From: DASZIT01 sp963819695
GTDB lineage: Bacteria > Actinomycetota > Acidimicrobiia > Acidimicrobiales > RAAP-2
DNA: 64,000 nt
Assembly: GCA_963819695.1 (NCBI GenBank)
Contig: CAWFXD010000002.1
Coordinates: 620,001-684,000 of the forward strand
Direction: 5' to 3'
How positions within the stretch are numbered: position 1 is the first letter of the stretch; each line of letters starts with the position of its first letter. Shown here piece by piece: positions 50,131 through 60,228 of this stretch. The notes beneath the pieces were generated by a model, which was given only the letters and a program-made list of their open reading frames with translations, was not told the DNA's origin and searched no databases. Position numbers and translations under genes: made by a program.

Positions 50131-50931
50131 CTACCCCGCCGGCGCCGCCTGGGTTGCCTCTCGATCAGCTTCGTCACCGGGGAGGGCGATGGCCTGATCG
50201 GACTCGGCCGGCACCAGAAACCGGTGGACCAGCGCGGCCACGATGCCGCCGGCCAACGGGGCGACCAGGAACAGCCACACCTGGTGGAGGGCGTCGCCGC
50301 CGACGAAGATGGCCGGCCCCAGGCTGCGGGCCGGGTTGACCGACGTTCCGGTGATGGGGATGCCGATCAGGTGCACGGTGGCCAGTGCGAAGCCGATGGC
50401 CACCCCGGCCACGTTGGAGTTGCCGATCCGGCTGGTGACCACCAGCACCACCAGCACGAAGAGGAAGGTGAGGATGGCCTCGGCGGCGAACGCCCCGCCC
50501 CAGGGGATGCCGATCATCGAGTGCTTCCCCCACCCGTCGGTGCCGAGGCCGGTGCCCGACTTGGAGTAGAGGGTGGTCGAGCGGAACACCTCGTAGAGAG
50601 CGCCGGCGCCGATGATCCCTCCGGCCACCTGGGCCACCCAGTAGCTGATTCCCTCGAAGATGGACATCCGCCCGCTGACCACGAAACCGATGGTCACCGC
50701 CGGGTTGACGTGGCAGCCGGAGATCGGCCCGAGGGCGTAGGCGAGGACCAGCAACACCAGTCCGAAGGCGAGGGCGGTGGCGACCACGCCGGCGGCGATG
50801 CTGGTCCCGGTGGATCCGCCGATGAGCGGTCCCGAGGCCCATTTCCCGAACGACAGGGTGGCCACCCCGACGGCGATGAACACCAGCAGCGCAGTCCCGA
50901 GGCATTCGGCGAACAGCTTCCGTGCAGTCAT
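50131..50931 (-). CDS. aqpZ: Aquaporin (MIP family, AqpZ-like water channel)
   Basis: 266 residues, six helices with two half-helix NPA motifs: CHVNPAVTIGF and SVNPARSLGPAIFVGG. The start RKLFAECLGTALLVFIAVGVATL is typical. Position before the second NPA (GIPITGTSVNPAR) is characteristic of water-selective AqpZ. The C-terminus is hydrophilic, about 25 residues. ATG 50931 has GGAGG. An earlier frame extending to 51120 is not used. Confidence 0.93.
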   Translation of the reverse strand: MTARKLFAECLGTALLVFIAVGVATLSFGKWASGPLIGGSTGTSIAAGVVATALAFGLVLLVLAYALGPISGCHVNPAVTIGFVVSGRMSIFEGISYWVAQVAGGIIGAGALYEVFRSTTLYSKSGTGLGTDGWGKHSMIGIPWGGAFAAEAILTFLFVLVVLVVTSRIGNSNVAGVAIGFALATVHLIGIPITGTSVNPARSLGPAIFVGGDALHQVWLFLVAPLAGGIVAALVHRFLVPAESDQAIALPGDEADREATQAAPAG

Positions 50932-51101
50932 GGACGAACCTCCGTTGCTCGGAGGGCCGGCGCCAACCCGCCGGCCCGTGATCGTCAGCCAGTGTGTCAC
51001 GGCCATCTGCTCGAAACGGGGATGTGTCCGGTCGTTCTGCTCCTGCCTCCAAACACCGAATGGGCCGGCTCTTCGGCGCCGCAGCGGGGCAGAATGGTGG
51101 C

Positions 51102-52247
51102 GTGCCCGAAGTTCAGCCATTTCCTCGATCGCCCCAGGATCAGCAGGCCTTCGATCAGGCCACGGCCGTGCTGAAGGAGCATGACACCTACGTGGATCCG
51201 GCCACCGGTGTGAGTTCGATGCCGGCCGATCTGGTGCTCGAAGGGGGAGGGGTCAAGGGCATCGGCCTGGTCGGAGCCATGCTGGTGCTCGACGAGGCTG
51301 GCTACCGGTTTCCCCGGATCGCCGGCACCAGTTCCGGAGCCATCGCCGCCTCGCTGGCCGCTGCCATCCAACAGTCAGGTCGGAGCCTCAGCCTGCTCCG
51401 GGGGTACCTGGGCAGCGTCGACTACCTTCGGTTCGAGGACAAGAGCCTGATCGGGAGACTCACCGGAGGACTCGGGTCCGCCGCCCATCTCCTTCTCGAC
51501 ATGGGTCTGTACTCGGGTGACTACCTGGCCGAATGGTTGTCCCCGATCCTTGCCGACCTCGGAGTCACCTCCTTCCGGCAGCTGGAGATCCCGGCCGGCG
51601 AGGATCCCGGGGACAGCATTCCCGTTGGTCAGCGCTACCGGTTGCTGGTGCTCGCCTCCGACATCACCCGGCGAACCCTGGTCCGGATGCCGTGGGACTA
51701 CCCGATCTACGGACTTCCGGCCGGCGACCAGAGCATCGTTGCCGCCGTCCGGGCCTCGATGTCCATTCCGTTCTTCTTCGAACCGGTTCGGATGAAGACC
51801 AAGCCGTCCACGTCTCCCGAGTACGGGGACTGGCCGGGGGGCACCGTCACCCTGGTCGACGGGGGCATGCTGTCGAACTTCCCGCTGCAATCCTTCGATC
51901 GGGCCGACCAGGCGCCGTCCCGGTGGCCGACGTTCGGGATCAAGCTCTCGGCCAGGCAGATCCAGATGAGCCCGGATCGTCCGGCCGGCAACACCGTGGG
52001 CGAGGCGATTGACTGCCTCCGGACGATGATCACCGAATGGGACCGCTACCACCTCGATGCCGAGACCGCCCGCTCGACGATCTTCGTCGACTGCGGGACG
52101 ATCAACTCCACCGATTTCGCCCTCACCCTCCAGGACCAGCAGCAGCTCTACGACAGCGGGTGCCGGGCGGCGAGCCAATTTCTGGTCGCCCGGGCCGCCT
52201 CGTTCGGTGAGCCTCGTTCACCGTCAGGTGGTACCCCAGGCGGCTGA
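51102..52247 (+). CDS. Patatin-like phospholipase
   Basis: 381 residues. The oxyanion loop is LEGGGVKGIGLVGAM, the nucleophile Ser lies in AGTSSGAIAASLAA (GTSSG), and the catalytic Asp in LVDGGMLSNFPLQSF (DGG). It is a Ser-Asp dyad acyl hydrolase acting on phospholipids or acylglycerols. There is no signal peptide. GTG 51102 or ATG 51060 are possible starts. It is divergent from aquaporin. Confidence 0.86.
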   Translation: MPEVQPFPRSPQDQQAFDQATAVLKEHDTYVDPATGVSSMPADLVLEGGGVKGIGLVGAMLVLDEAGYRFPRIAGTSSGAIAASLAAAIQQSGRSLSLLRGYLGSVDYLRFEDKSLIGRLTGGLGSAAHLLLDMGLYSGDYLAEWLSPILADLGVTSFRQLEIPAGEDPGDSIPVGQRYRLLVLASDITRRTLVRMPWDYPIYGLPAGDQSIVAAVRASMSIPFFFEPVRMKTKPSTSPEYGDWPGGTVTLVDGGMLSNFPLQSFDRADQAPSRWPTFGIKLSARQIQMSPDRPAGNTVGEAIDCLRTMITEWDRYHLDAETARSTIFVDCGTINSTDFALTLQDQQQLYDSGCRAASQFLVARAASFGEPRSPSGGTPGG

Positions 52248-52422
52248 TGCCGCGCCAGGCATTGTTTGCTGGCTGTCTTCGGAGTTCGATGGGGTGGGTC
52301 GAGGCGCCCGAACCGTCACCCTGCTCGCCTCGGAGCCACTTCGCCGGGTAGCCTCGGGACAACCCCGAGACGGCTGTCGAGCGCAATTGCCGGGCCAGCC
52401 GCCTCGACATTGGAGGGGAGTC

Positions 52423-53557
52423 ATGCGCAGTTCTTCCGTGTTCGACGCCGACAGCCACCTCATGGAGGTCGAGGAGTGGCTCCCGGCCTACGCCGATCCC
52501 CAGGTGCGCGACCGACTGCGCCCGCTCGGCTTCGACAAGGCGGGTGCCGGCGCCGCCGAGCTCATGTCGTCGCTGCCCGAACTGTGGGCGCACCAGCGCG
52601 ACGAGGATGTCACCGCCGACGTCATCGGCGGTCCGAAAGGATGGATGGCGCCCGGCGCGCTGGACGCCGACGTGCGCACCCGGGTCCTCGACGCGCTCGG
52701 CATCTCGGCGCAGCTGGTGTTCCCCACCTTCTCGCTGTCGCAGTTCACGGGCAGCGACGATCTCGAGCTTCTCTACGGCGGCACCCAGGCTCTCAACCGG
52801 GCGATGGTCGACTTCTGCCGCCACGACCGGCGTCTCAACGCGGTGGGCTTCCTGCCCTTGCGGGACCCGGCTCTGGCCGTCATCGCACTGGACGAGGCGC
52901 TCGCCGACGGCGTCGCGGCGGTGTGGATCCCTTCCGACGCCCCCGGTGACTTCTCACCGGCGCACGTCGACCTCGAGCCCGTGTGGGCCCGTCTGGCCGA
53001 GGCGGGCGTGCCCTTCGTCCTCCATGTCGGTGGCGGCAAGCTCCTGCCCAAGGCCTTCCACAACAACGGACGCCCACGGCCCAAGGACTGGCTCGGCGGC
53101 GGCGAGAACCTGCGGGCCAAGGACTTTCCCGTGCTGCATCATTCGCCCGAGCGCTTCCTGGCCTGCCTGGCCCTCGACGGCGTCTTCGAGCGCCACCCGG
53201 ACCTAGCGCGGCGCCGCCATCGAGCTGGGTGCCTCGTGGGTGCCGGGACTCCTGCGCAATGTGGACCACGCCTTTCGGTCCTTCTCGCGATCGGAGCCTG
53301 ACCTCAAGGCCCTGCCCATGCTTCCCTCGGAGTACCTGCGACGTCAGGTGCGCTTCACACCCTTTTCCTTCGAGGACACGGCCTGGCTCATCGAGCAGTG
53401 CGGTCCTGAGTTGTTCATGTTCTCCACCGACTACCCGCACCCCGAGGGTGGGCGACGACCCTTCGAGCGCTTTGGCGCCGAGCTCGACGCCTTCGACGAC
53501 GACACCCAGGAGCGGTTCTTCTGGCTCAACGGCGCCGAGCTCCTCGGGATCGCCTGA
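52423..53557 (+). pseudogene. Amidohydrolase family 2 gene, frameshifted (+1) near 53205
   Basis: The first frame (52423-~53204) reads VFDADSHLMEVEEWLPAYADP (metal ligands in DxH), then LDALGISAQLVFPTFSL, VGFLPLRDPALAV and FERHPDL. The sequence CACCCGGACCTAGCGCGG then leaves the frame. Without the A at 53205 it continues RGAAIELGASWVPGLLRNVDHA, and the second frame reads on through MFSTDYPHPEG (the GSDYPH equivalent) to the stop at 53557. The total length is a multiple of three plus one, so a single inserted base explains it. GGAGGGGAGTC precedes ATG 52423. It is related to the amidohydrolases at 29-31 kb. Confidence 0.85.
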
Positions 53558-53647
53558 CCGCGGGCGTTCACACGGGCCACGAGCCGGGAACTCATCGCCA
53601 CCGTCGCCGGGCAGCAGAAACGCCTTGGGGAAGCCTCCGGGGGTGGG

Positions 53648-54118
53648 TCAGGCGGACGGCCGGAGATCAACTCGGATGGTGAGCGGGTCCAGTCCGCCGT
53701 ATGTCGACAAGAACAGACTGTTCAGCGGGTTGAGCCGCCAGAGTCGGCGTCTGGCGTCGTCGTCGGGAAGAACCACGGCGCTTCCGCTCCGCCACCGGCC
53801 ATGCACCCGGACCCGTACCTCGGGGTTGGCTTCGAGGTTGCGGACGAAGTGGGCCCGTCGGCCATCGATGGCCACCAGCCAGTAGTCGTCGCCTGCGAGC
53901 CGTCCGCCTACTGGCGTCCGGCGAGGCAGCCCGCTGGTGCGTCCCGTGGTCTCGATGACCGCCCAGCCGGGGGCGACGCCGGCCCATGGGCGGTAGACGG
54001 CCATGGTCACTCGCCGGAATGCCCGGACCCAATGGCGTGGCGCGAACCGCTCGAACAGAGCCGGAACCAGGACGTAAGCGACGAGGACGGCGACAACGCC
54101 GTAAACGAGCTTCTTCAT
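53648..54118 (-). CDS. DUF385 (F420/deazaflavin-dependent nitroreductase-like) protein with N-terminal membrane helix
   Basis: 156 residues. A short helix (KKLVYGVVAVLVAYVLVPALF) precedes the split barrel: WAVIETTGRTSGLPRRTPVGGRLAGDDYWLVAIDGRRAHFVRNLEANPEVRVRVHGRW. The spacing of G-R-x-S-G and the N-x-x-x-NP segment matches DUF385. It is likely membrane-tethered. It lacks operon partners, lying between the amidohydrolase and ABC genes. Confidence 0.85.
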   Translation of the reverse strand: MKKLVYGVVAVLVAYVLVPALFERFAPRHWVRAFRRVTMAVYRPWAGVAPGWAVIETTGRTSGLPRRTPVGGRLAGDDYWLVAIDGRRAHFVRNLEANPEVRVRVHGRWRSGSAVVLPDDDARRRLWRLNPLNSLFLSTYGGLDPLTIRVDLRPSA

Positions 54119-54195
54119 GCCACCTCCATCCTGCCGATGATCGGGTGGCGTGGCCAGTGGGCCAAAGCGGGCAGACGTCGCCCCGCCGCCGCCGC

Positions 54196-56131
54196 CTAGC
54201 TCGTGCCGTCGGGGGCTTCGGTGTGCCGGACCCAGGTGGCGTACATCTCGGCATACCGACCGCCCCGGGCCACCAGCTCGTCGTGGGATCCGACCTCCAC
54301 GATCCGGCCGTCGTCGACGACCACGATCCGGTCGGCCCGCATGGCGGTGGACAGGCGGTGGGCGATGAGGATGGCGGTGCGGTTCTCGAGGAGCACGTCG
54401 AGGGCGGCTTCGATCTTGGTCTCCGACTGGAGGTCGAGGTTGGAGGTGGCCTCGTCGAGGACGAGCACCCGGGGGTGGGCCAGGAAGGCCCGGGCCAGCG
54501 CGAGCAGCTGGCGTTCTCCCGAGGACAGGGTCTGTCCCCGTTCGTGGACGACGGTGTCGACGCCGTCCGGGACCCGCTCGATCACCTCTTCGAGACCGAC
54601 CGCCCGGACCGCGTCGAGGATCTCCTCGTCACTGGCATCGGGCCGGGCGAAGGCGATGTTCTCGCCGATGGTCCCGGCGAACAGGAACGGCTCCTGGGGC
54701 ACCACCCCGAGTTGCTGGCGCAGCGATCGCATGGTCACGTCCCGGAGGTCATAGCCGTCGATGAGAACCCGGCCCGAGGTCGGGTCGTAGAAGCGGGTGA
54801 CCAGTTTGGCCAGGGTGGACTTGCCGGCGCCGGTCGGGCCGACGAAGGCCACCGTCTCGCCCGGCTGGATCCGGAGGTCGACATCGGAGATGACTTCGAC
54901 CCCGGGGTCGTACCCGAACGACACATGGTCGAAGACGATCTCGCCTTCGATGTGGGGCAGGTCGATCGCGGTCGGGGACTCCCGGACCGTCGGCTCGGTG
55001 TCGCTGAGCGCCCGGAGCTTGAACACCGAGGACTGCCCCTGCTGGAGGGTGTTGTACTGCTGGACCAGCAGCTGGATGGGCTGGAAGAACCGGTTGAGGT
55101 ACAAGAAGAACGCCACCAGGCCGCCGATCGACAGGGTGTGGTGGACCACCATGGTGCCGCCGATGGCCAGCAGCGCACCCTGGGAGAGCACCCCGAGCAG
55201 CTGGGTGCCCGGCCCGTAGATGGCGTTGACGTGGGCGGTGTAGATGTTGGCGTCCCGGTAGTCGCCCACCACGTTGCGATGGTGGACGACGTTCTGGCGC
55301 TGCCGGTTGTGGGCGGTGACGATGCGCACCCCGTGGAGGCTCTCGGACAGGTCGGCCAGCACGTTGGCGATGCCGTCCCGGACCCGGTCGTAGCCGCGTT
55401 CCGAGGCGCGCTTGAACCAGAGGGTGGCGCCTATCAACGCCGGGACGATCAGGAACACGGTGATGAGCGGCGAGCTGGACATTGATGGTGAACAGCACCA
55501 CGGTGATCACCACCATGGTCAGCGCCTGGAGGGCCAGCTGCCAGAGTCCGTCCTGGAGGAGTTGCTGGAGGTTCTCGATGTCGCTGGTCATCCGGCTCAT
55601 CAACACCCCGGCCTTCTCCTCGGTGAAGAAGCCGAGGGACAGCCGCTGAAGGTGGGCGAAGATCTTGACCCGCAGGTCGTTCATGACCCAGGCGGCGATC
55701 CGGCCGGTGACCTGCACCTGCACCCGCTGGGCGTAGGAGGTCACCACGATGAACACCAGGTACAGCGCGGCGGTGATGGCCACCACCTTGAAGTTCCCGT
55801 GGTGCGGGACCATCCCGTCGTTGATGGCGATCTCGGTGAGCTTCGGGCCGGTCTGGGACAGCACGGCGATGACCACCACCAGCAGCCCGGCCAGCGCGGT
55901 CATCCCCGGGTACTTGGAGATCAGGCGCCAGAGGGTGAGCCGCCGGATCTCTTCCTCCGAACCGTTCTGGCTGAAGGCGATGTCCGGCTCCGGATGCTCC
56001 GGCTCGTCGGCCAGGAGCCGGTCGACCCCGTCCTGAAGCTCGGACGGGATCCCCCCGAAGGGGAGCCCGGGCGCCGCCGGCCTCCCGAACCCGCCGGGGG
56101 CGCCGCCGCCGAATCCACCCCCCCAGGTCAT
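54196..56131 (-). pseudogene. ABC exporter half-transporter, frameshifted (+1) in the membrane domain near 55475
   Basis: The N-terminal part (to ~55480) has a Gly-rich start, then IRRLTLWRLISKYPGMTALAGLLVVVIAVLSQTG and the ABC membrane domain up to FTINVQLA. The second frame resumes PLITVFLIVPALIG and runs to the NBD: Walker A GPTGAGKST, Q-loop PQEPFLF, signature LSSGERQLLALAR (LSSGE for LSGGQ), Walker B VLVLDEATSNLD, H-loop AHRLST. The whole length is 3n+1. One extra base in CAGCTCGCCGCTCATC would explain it. It follows a second ABC gene with an ATGA overlap. The pair probably forms a heterodimeric exporter. Confidence 0.85.
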
Positions 56132-57999
56132 CGGCCCACCCCTTCCGGCTGGGCTTCGAGTTCGCCCGCCTGGGCCAGGACATCCGCGTACAGCGGGGTC
56201 GATGCCAGCAGTTCGGCGTGGGTGCCGTCGGCCACGATCTTCTGGCTGTCGAGCAGCACCACCCGATCGGCCAGGGAGATGGTCGAGAGGCGATGGGCGA
56301 TGATCAGGGTGGTCCGCCCTTCCATCAGCACGGCCAAGTTGGCATGGATCTCTTGCTCGACCTGGACATCGATGGCACTGGTGGCGTCGTCGAGGATGAG
56401 GACCGGCGGGTTCACCAGCAGGGTCCGGGCGATGGCGATGCGCTGCCGCTGGCCACCCGACAGGGTGTAGCCCCGCTCGCCCACCACCGTGTCGTACCCG
56501 TGCTCCAAGTGGCTGATGAACTCATGGGCGCCGGCCGCCCGGGCGGCGGCTTCCACTTCGTCGATGGAGGCCCCGGGCTTCCCGTAGGCGATGTTGTCCC
56601 GCACCGAGACGGAGAACAGGAACGGCTCGTCGAGGACGATGCCGACGTTGGCCCGCAGACTGGCCAGGGTCACCTCCCGGATGTCGTGATCATCGATCCG
56701 GATCGAGCCGGCGTTCACGTCGTAGAAGCGGGTCAGCAACCTGGCCACCGTGGACTTGCCGGCCCCGGTCCGCCCGACCAGCGCCACCGTCTCCCCGGGG
56801 GCGATGTGGAGATCGAAGTCGGCGAGCACCAGGCGCTCATCATCGGGGTTGTAGGAGAAGTCGACGTGGTTGAACCGGACATCGCCCCGGACGTCCCAGA
56901 GGTCGACGGCGCCGGGGCTGTCGGTCACCGTGGGTTGCTCGTCGAGGATCTCGTAGATCCGGTCGGCGGAGGCCGCCGCCCGCTGACCCATCATGATCAG
57001 CATCCCCAGCATCATGAACGGGGCCTGGAGCATCAACAGGTAGGAGTTGAAGGCAAGGATGGCGCCGACACCCAGGCCGCCGTGGATGACCATGTAGCCG
57101 CCGAACACCAGCACCAGGGCCAGCCCGACCTGAGGCAGGTTCTGCACCAGCGGGGTGAACTGAGCCCGGAGGTCGGCGTCTTTGATGTAGCCCCACTTCA
57201 CTCGCTCCGCGGCCCCGGAGAGGGCTCGGAGCTGTTGCTCCTCGGCGGCGAACGACTTGACCACCCGGACCCCGTTGACGTTCTCGTCGACGATGGTGGC
57301 GACATCGGCCAGGCGGGCCTGGATGATCCACGACACCGGGAACATCGACTTCCGCATCTTGACCCCGGTGAAGTAGACGAAGGGCATGGTGGCCATGGCG
57401 ATGAAGGCCAGCGGGACGTTGATGGAGAGCATGAACACGAAGGCGATCACCGCCATCGAGCACTGGACCAGAATCAGGGGGGCAAACGTCATGTACATCT
57501 GCACCGAGCGGATGTCCGAGTTGGCCCGGGAGATCAGCTGACCCGATTGGACCCGGTCGTAGAACGAGAACGACATCCGGGTCAGGTGCTCGTAGATGAT
57601 GTTCCGGAGGTCGTACTCGATGTTGTAGGCGGTCTCGAAGAGGTAGAGCCGGGAGATGTAGCCGGCCACCCCGCCGAGCAGACCCAGGCCGACGATCCAC
57701 CAGACGTAGTGGTTGAGCGGGACGGTGTGCTTGACGATGGAGTTGTTCAGCGCATGATTCAACAGGTTCGGGATCTGCACCTGCAGGATCAGCCCGATGA
57801 AGGCCAGCACCAACGACGTGACGAACATCCCCTGATGGGCCTTCATCACCGGCAGGGCCCGGCGCAACCACGACAGTGACTTGTCGGGGTCGATGGAGGC
57901 CCGGGGGGCGTCGTTGCGGGCGACCTCGGCCATCGGGATGAACTCGGTGGCGGGTTCGGAGACGCCACGGTGGTGGCGGCGGAAGGTCGGGACGTTCAT
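56128..57999 (-). CDS. ABC exporter half-transporter (TMD-NBD)
   Basis: 623 residues. Six helices span ~55-345. The NBD has Walker A VGRTGAGKSTVARLL, Q-loop LDEPFLFS (D in place of usual Q-region acid), signature TLSGGQRQRIAIARTLLV, Walker B VLILDDATSAIDV and H-loop IIAHRLSTISLA. DDATSAID, with Asp in place of the catalytic Glu, would give a degenerate site. The partner has a complete VLDEATS. That fits an asymmetric heterodimer like TmrAB or BmrCD (inference). ATG 57999 overlaps the marR stop. Confidence 0.92.
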   Translation of the reverse strand: MNVPTFRRHHRGVSEPATEFIPMAEVARNDAPRASIDPDKSLSWLRRALPVMKAHQGMFVTSLVLAFIGLILQVQIPNLLNHALNNSIVKHTVPLNHYVWWIVGLGLLGGVAGYISRLYLFETAYNIEYDLRNIIYEHLTRMSFSFYDRVQSGQLISRANSDIRSVQMYMTFAPLILVQCSMAVIAFVFMLSINVPLAFIAMATMPFVYFTGVKMRKSMFPVSWIIQARLADVATIVDENVNGVRVVKSFAAEEQQLRALSGAAERVKWGYIKDADLRAQFTPLVQNLPQVGLALVLVFGGYMVIHGGLGVGAILAFNSYLLMLQAPFMMLGMLIMMGQRAAASADRIYEILDEQPTVTDSPGAVDLWDVRGDVRFNHVDFSYNPDDERLVLADFDLHIAPGETVALVGRTGAGKSTVARLLTRFYDVNAGSIRIDDHDIREVTLASLRANVGIVLDEPFLFSVSVRDNIAYGKPGASIDEVEAAARAAGAHEFISHLEHGYDTVVGERGYTLSGGQRQRIAIARTLLVNPPVLILDDATSAIDVQVEQEIHANLAVLMEGRTTLIIAHRLSTISLADRVVLLDSQKIVADGTHAELLASTPLYADVLAQAGELEAQPEGVGR

Positions 58000-58466
58000 G
58001 GGCCGGACCTCCGGGCCGCCCGGTAGGCGATGAAGGCGTGGCGCCAGGTGGCCAGGCCGTCGAGGGCGCGCTCGGTCTCCACCGGATCGTCGAGGCACCC
58101 GGCGATGTCGCAGAGTCGGGCGGTGACCGCGGCGTCGGCGGCGGTGAGCACCGTCAGCCCGCTCCCGGTGAGGGCATGGTCCACCCGCCGCCGGTCCGAC
58201 TCGTCCGGGCGCCGCTCGACCAGTCCGCGGGCCACCAGGCCGTCGATGATGGCGGTGATGCTGGGCGGCCGCACCGCCAGCCGCTCGGCCAGTGCCGAGG
58301 AGAAGGCGGAGCTCTCGTCCAACAGACCGAGCACCCGGTACTGGGGAACCGACAGGTCCACCGAGGCGAGTCCGAGCTCCACCTGTTTGGCCATCCAGGC
58401 GGCTGTCCGACCCACGGTTTCCCGTTCTCGTACCCGGGCGCGCTCACCCGCGGCTTTGGAACTCAC
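57996..58466 (-). CDS. MarR family transcriptional regulator of the ABC exporter
   Basis: 156 residues. The winged helix is VDLSVPQYRVLGLLDESSAFSSALAERLAVRPPSITAIIDGLVARGLVERRPDESDRRRVDHALTGSGL, a standard MarR pattern. The GTG start 58466 is preceded directly by a 13-bp palindrome, probably its operator. It is first in a three-gene operon with ATGA overlaps, so it likely represses its own exporter genes. Confidence 0.9.
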   Translation of the reverse strand: MSSKAAGERARVRERETVGRTAAWMAKQVELGLASVDLSVPQYRVLGLLDESSAFSSALAERLAVRPPSITAIIDGLVARGLVERRPDESDRRRVDHALTGSGLTVLTAADAAVTARLCDIAGCLDDPVETERALDGLATWRHAFIAYRAARRSGP

Positions 58467-58479
58467 ATAGTTAGACTAT
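58467..58479. promoter_or_regulatory. Palindrome at the marR start (candidate MarR operator)
   Basis: ATAGT-TAG-ACTAT on the plus strand, adjoining the GTG of marR. On the minus strand TAGTCT could be a -10, six bases before the GTG, which would again make a leaderless start. The position over the transcription start suits autorepression. Confidence 0.5.
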
Positions 58480-58547
58480 CGAAGGAACTCCGGGCGCCGT
58501 TCAGCCCCGGTCCGTTCCGGGGTTACCGCCAACCTCCCAGCCGGAGG

Positions 58548-59994
58548 TCAGGAGACGAGTCCGGCGGTGGAGATGTTCAAGCCGTCGGCCGAGCGGGACC
58601 GGTGCACGACCTGCAGCTCGGAGAACTCGGCCAGGCCCCAGGGCCCGTTCTCGACCCCGATCCCACTCCACTTGAAGCCCCCGAAAGGCTGAGCCGGCCC
58701 GAGGGCGAGGTGGGTGTTCACCCAGGCGGTGCCGCACTCGAGCTGGCCGGCCACCTCCGAGGCCCGGTCGACGTCCGGGCCCCACACCGATCCCGACAGC
58801 CCGAAATGGGTGGCGTTGGCCCGCTCGACGGCGTCGTTGACGTCACGGTAGGAGATGACCGGCAACGCCGGGCCGAACTGCTCCTCGTCGACGATCCGGG
58901 TGCCGTCGGTGAGCCCGGCCAGGATGGTGGGCTCGAAGAAGTAACCGGGACGATCCATCGGGTGGCCCCCGGTGACGGCCTTGGCCCCGCCGGAGATGGC
59001 GTCGGCCACCAGTTCCTTCACCCGCTCGAATTCGCGGCGCGTTGTTGATCGGGCCCAGTTGGGAATCGGGCTCGGTCCCGTCTCCGACCTTGGTCGACGA
59101 GGCGTGGGCGGCGAGGGCGTCGACCACATCGTCGTAGATGCTCTCGGGCACGTAGACCCGCTTGATGGCCGAACACACCTGGCCGTTGTTGTTGAAGGCG
59201 CCGGCGAAGACGGCCTTGGCCACCCAGGCGGGATCGGTGCCTTCCAGCACGATGGCCGGATCGTTCCCGCCGAGCTCGAGGGTCACCCGCTTGAGGTCGG
59301 GGGCCGCCGACTGGGCGACCTTCTTTCCGGTCTCGATGGATCCGGTGAAGCTGATCTTGCGGGGGACCGGATGCCCGGTCATCCAGGCGCCGAGGTCGTC
59401 GCCCCCGCTGACCACGTTCAGCACCCCGGGGGGAAGCGCCGAGCGCAGCAATTCCGCCGTCTTCAGGGTGGCCAGCGGGGTGAAGGGGGAGGGCTTGAGG
59501 ACCATGGTGTTGCCGGCCAGCAGCGCCGGGGCGATCTTCCAGAAGGCCAGGGTCAAAGGGAAGTTCCACGGGGTGATGGCGGCCACCACCCCGAGCGGGC
59601 GCCGCACCACGTCGACGAGGGCGTCGGCATCGTCCTGGATGGTCTGCGACGGGGTCTCGAGGTTGGCGAAGTACTGGCACCAGATGGCGGCGGCGAAAAC
59701 CTCGATGTTGGCGTCTCCCAGCGGCTTGCCCTGCTCGGCGGTGAGCACCGGGGCGATCTCCCCGGCCGAGGCGAGCAGGACGTCGGCCATCTTCAGCAGG
59801 GCCGCCCGCCGGGCCGCCTCGTCCGACTTCCAGTCCTGGAAGGCCTTGGCGGCGGAATCGAAAGCCGCGTCGAGCTGGGTGCGGCTGCATTCGGGCGCAT
59901 GGGCGAAGACCTCGCCGGTGGCCGGATTGTGGACGCCGAAGGACTCTCCGGCCGGGACCGAGTCGCCCCCGATGGTCATGACGAAGTCGGACAT
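58548..59994 (-). pseudogene. NAD-dependent aldehyde dehydrogenase, frameshifted (+1) near 59035
   Basis: The N-terminal frame reads ITPWNFPLTLAFWKIAPALLAGNTMVLKPSPFTPL, FTGSIETGKKVAQSAAPDLKRVTLELGGNDPAIVL (catalytic Glu region) and NNGQVCSAIKRVYVP (catalytic Cys), down to SQLGPINN. The other frame continues RREFERVKELVADAI, GYFFEPTILAGL, DEEQFGPALPVI and PFGGFKWSGIG to the stop at 58548. The total is 3n+1. An extra base in AACAACGCGCCGCGAATTC explains it. The enzyme would oxidise an aldehyde to an acid. Confidence 0.87.
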
Positions 59995-60228
59995 GTTTCC
60001 CCCAAAGTGTTCGCAGGTTCCGGGTTGTTCGCCGAATCAGCTTCGACTCCTCGCGGCGGGATGTCAAGGCGCCGGGCCCGGGTCCCCGGCGGCCGGCTCG
60101 GTTTGCCGACATCGGCGCCTCGGGGCTCTTCGGCCGGCTCCGCGCCGAACCAGTTGCGCTTCGTTCACTTTCCGGTCACGCTCCTGTGTAGTCATATCCC
60201 GGGCGTTGCCCGGTGAGGAGGGGGAACG

